Shown one piece after another: positions 5,823-6,745 of a stretch of DNA of 6,745 nt. The DNA lies in NCBI GenBank assembly GCA_045592225.1, contig JAZNUH010000064.1, positions 1-6,745 on the forward strand. Reading direction: 5' to 3'. The notes below the pieces were generated by a model. The model was not told the origin of the DNA. It saw only the letters and a list, made by a program, of their open reading frames with translations, and made no database searches. Numbering within the stretch: position 1 is the stretch's first letter; the number at the start of each line of letters is the position of its first letter. The position numbers and the translations under genes are program-made. Source of the stretch: JAZNUH01 sp045592225. GTDB lineage: Bacteria > Bacillota > Clostridia > UMGS1883 > UMGS1540.

Positions 5823-5827
5823 TTATT

Positions 5828-6745
5828 ATGATGAAAAGCTATAAAAAAATTTCAATAGTTATAATGATGCTTATTGCAATGACAATATTGCTTCCTTCTG
5901 TTACGCAAGCGAATAATCAGGCCGTTGATATGACGGTTTGCTATGTTAATGAAGAAGCTTTCGGCAAGTTTTTGGAAAATCCGTCAGTAGATATGCTGAA
6001 ATCATTTGACACGGTTGCGTGGAAAATATATTCCGCGCAGAGAGTTGAACAAAATCCGGGGTGGGGAATGAGCATAGGTGACCTACCTGTGTACAGTACA
6101 TTGATTGACTTTGTGGGAAGTAAAGAAAATATCAGTACATATCTTGAGAAAAACGGGGTAACAGGCGAAGTTGACAATATGGTGCTTCTTTGCGCTGATT
6201 TACCCGAAACAGTTAAAGTTCCGCTTACTCTTTGGGTGGAGGTAAACAAAAAAGATTACTATATTACAATAGCAATTAAAATTGATGAGAATACTTACTT
6301 AAATGGCGGGGAGTATGTTTACTGTCTGTATAGCGGAGAAGAATATAAGGATAAGTTTGGAATCAAGGATGCGATACTTTGCATTAACGGTAATAATGCA
6401 AGCGAAGAAAATTATGTTAAAATACAAAACGGTGGGGCATATCTGCCGTTGCGTGCGATAATGGAAGGAGTAGGTTGCAGTGTGGAATGGAACGATGCAG
6501 ACAGAACTGTACACATTACCTGCGGCGAGCAAAAGTACATACTCCACACACAAAATCAATTGTCACTATACGAAAATGGAAGTGAACAGGATCTGCTTAT
6601 TCCACCGCCGGGCACATTTAATGCTTTTACCTGTACAATAATTAACGACAGAATTATTATGGATGATTATACTATGCGGGTTTTTCTTTCGCTGATTGAT
6701 GCGAAAATGAACATTGATTTTGATTTGATGACGATAAATATAACC
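5828..6745 (+). CDS. Secreted protein with copper-amine-oxidase-like N-terminal domain, 3' end cut off
   Basis: The frame is open for 306 codons to the last base of the window, so the C-terminus is missing. Residues 1-28 are a Sec signal peptide (MMKSYKK, a hydrophobic stretch, cleavage after TQA). Residues about 30-175 match no family I recognise. Residues about 181-306 match the copper amine oxidase N-terminal-like domain (PF07833 type): YLPLRAIMEGVG (205-216), then VEWNDADRTVHI (219-230), and a second half-repeat ending FDLMTINI (298-305). Despite the name, this domain is common on secreted Clostridia proteins that are not oxidases. Seven cysteines (38, 122, 166, 185, 217, 232, 269) occur in the exported part. 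AAAGGAG (5816-5822) is 5 bases from ATG 5828 and 8 from the in-frame ATG 5831, so either could be the start. A structured leader precedes it. Substrate and role are unknown. Confidence 0.88.
   Translation, partial: MMKSYKKISIVIMMLIAMTILLPSVTQANNQAVDMTVCYVNEEAFGKFLENPSVDMLKSFDTVAWKIYSAQRVEQNPGWGMSIGDLPVYSTLIDFVGSKENISTYLEKNGVTGEVDNMVLLCADLPETVKVPLTLWVEVNKKDYYITIAIKIDENTYLNGGEYVYCLYSGEEYKDKFGIKDAILCINGNNASEENYVKIQNGGAYLPLRAIMEGVGCSVEWNDADRTVHITCGEQKYILHTQNQLSLYENGSEQDLLIPPPGTFNAFTCTIINDRIIMDDYTMRVFLSLIDAKMNIDFDLMTINIT

Overview
The window looks like a piece of the chromosome of an anaerobic, low-to-mid GC Gram-positive bacterium of class Clostridia. The evidence is the Firmicutes-type rny-ymdB gene pair, strong AGGAGG-type ribosome binding sites, U-tailed intrinsic terminators, an S-layer-homology (SLH) surface protein and a secreted protein with a copper-amine-oxidase-like N-terminal domain. 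I cannot name the genus. All genes I accept are on the + strand.

Region 1 (1-2513) is core: a possible promoter, a short GNRA-type hairpin, rny (membrane-anchored endoribonuclease Y), a hairpin terminator or attenuator that runs into the next ribosome binding site, and ymdB (TIGR00282-type metallophosphoesterase). Together these are RNA-decay and cyclic-nucleotide functions.

Region 2 (2514-4603) is a self-contained unit: an extended -10 promoter, an approximately 80-nt leader that can fold as an H-type pseudoknot touching the ribosome binding site, a 613-residue exported SLH protein with about five tandem 74-76-residue beta-rich repeats, and a very strong terminator.

Region 3 (about 4604-5692) looks accessory. 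Near-identical 23-bp copies of a hairpin repeat (GACAA...TTGTC) lie at both ends, with a third, degenerate copy and a possible fourth between them. Inside are a small CPCC cysteine-rich protein gene and, behind its own good promoter, a very AT-rich gene with a DUF7336-like N-terminus. Both protein types resemble orphan immunity or accessory genes; their function is unknown.

Region 4 (about 5693-6745) is a second structured leader with mutually exclusive pairings, one of which covers the ribosome binding site. It is followed by the 5' 306 codons of a secreted protein with a copper-amine-oxidase-like N-terminal domain, cut by the window end. No tRNA, rRNA, CRISPR array or complete transposase gene was seen. 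No gene-free stretch exceeds 300 bases.

The two most interesting signals are the leaders before the two exported-protein genes (2625-2706 and about 5693-5827). I could not match either to a riboswitch class from memory. All structures here are hand-folded.
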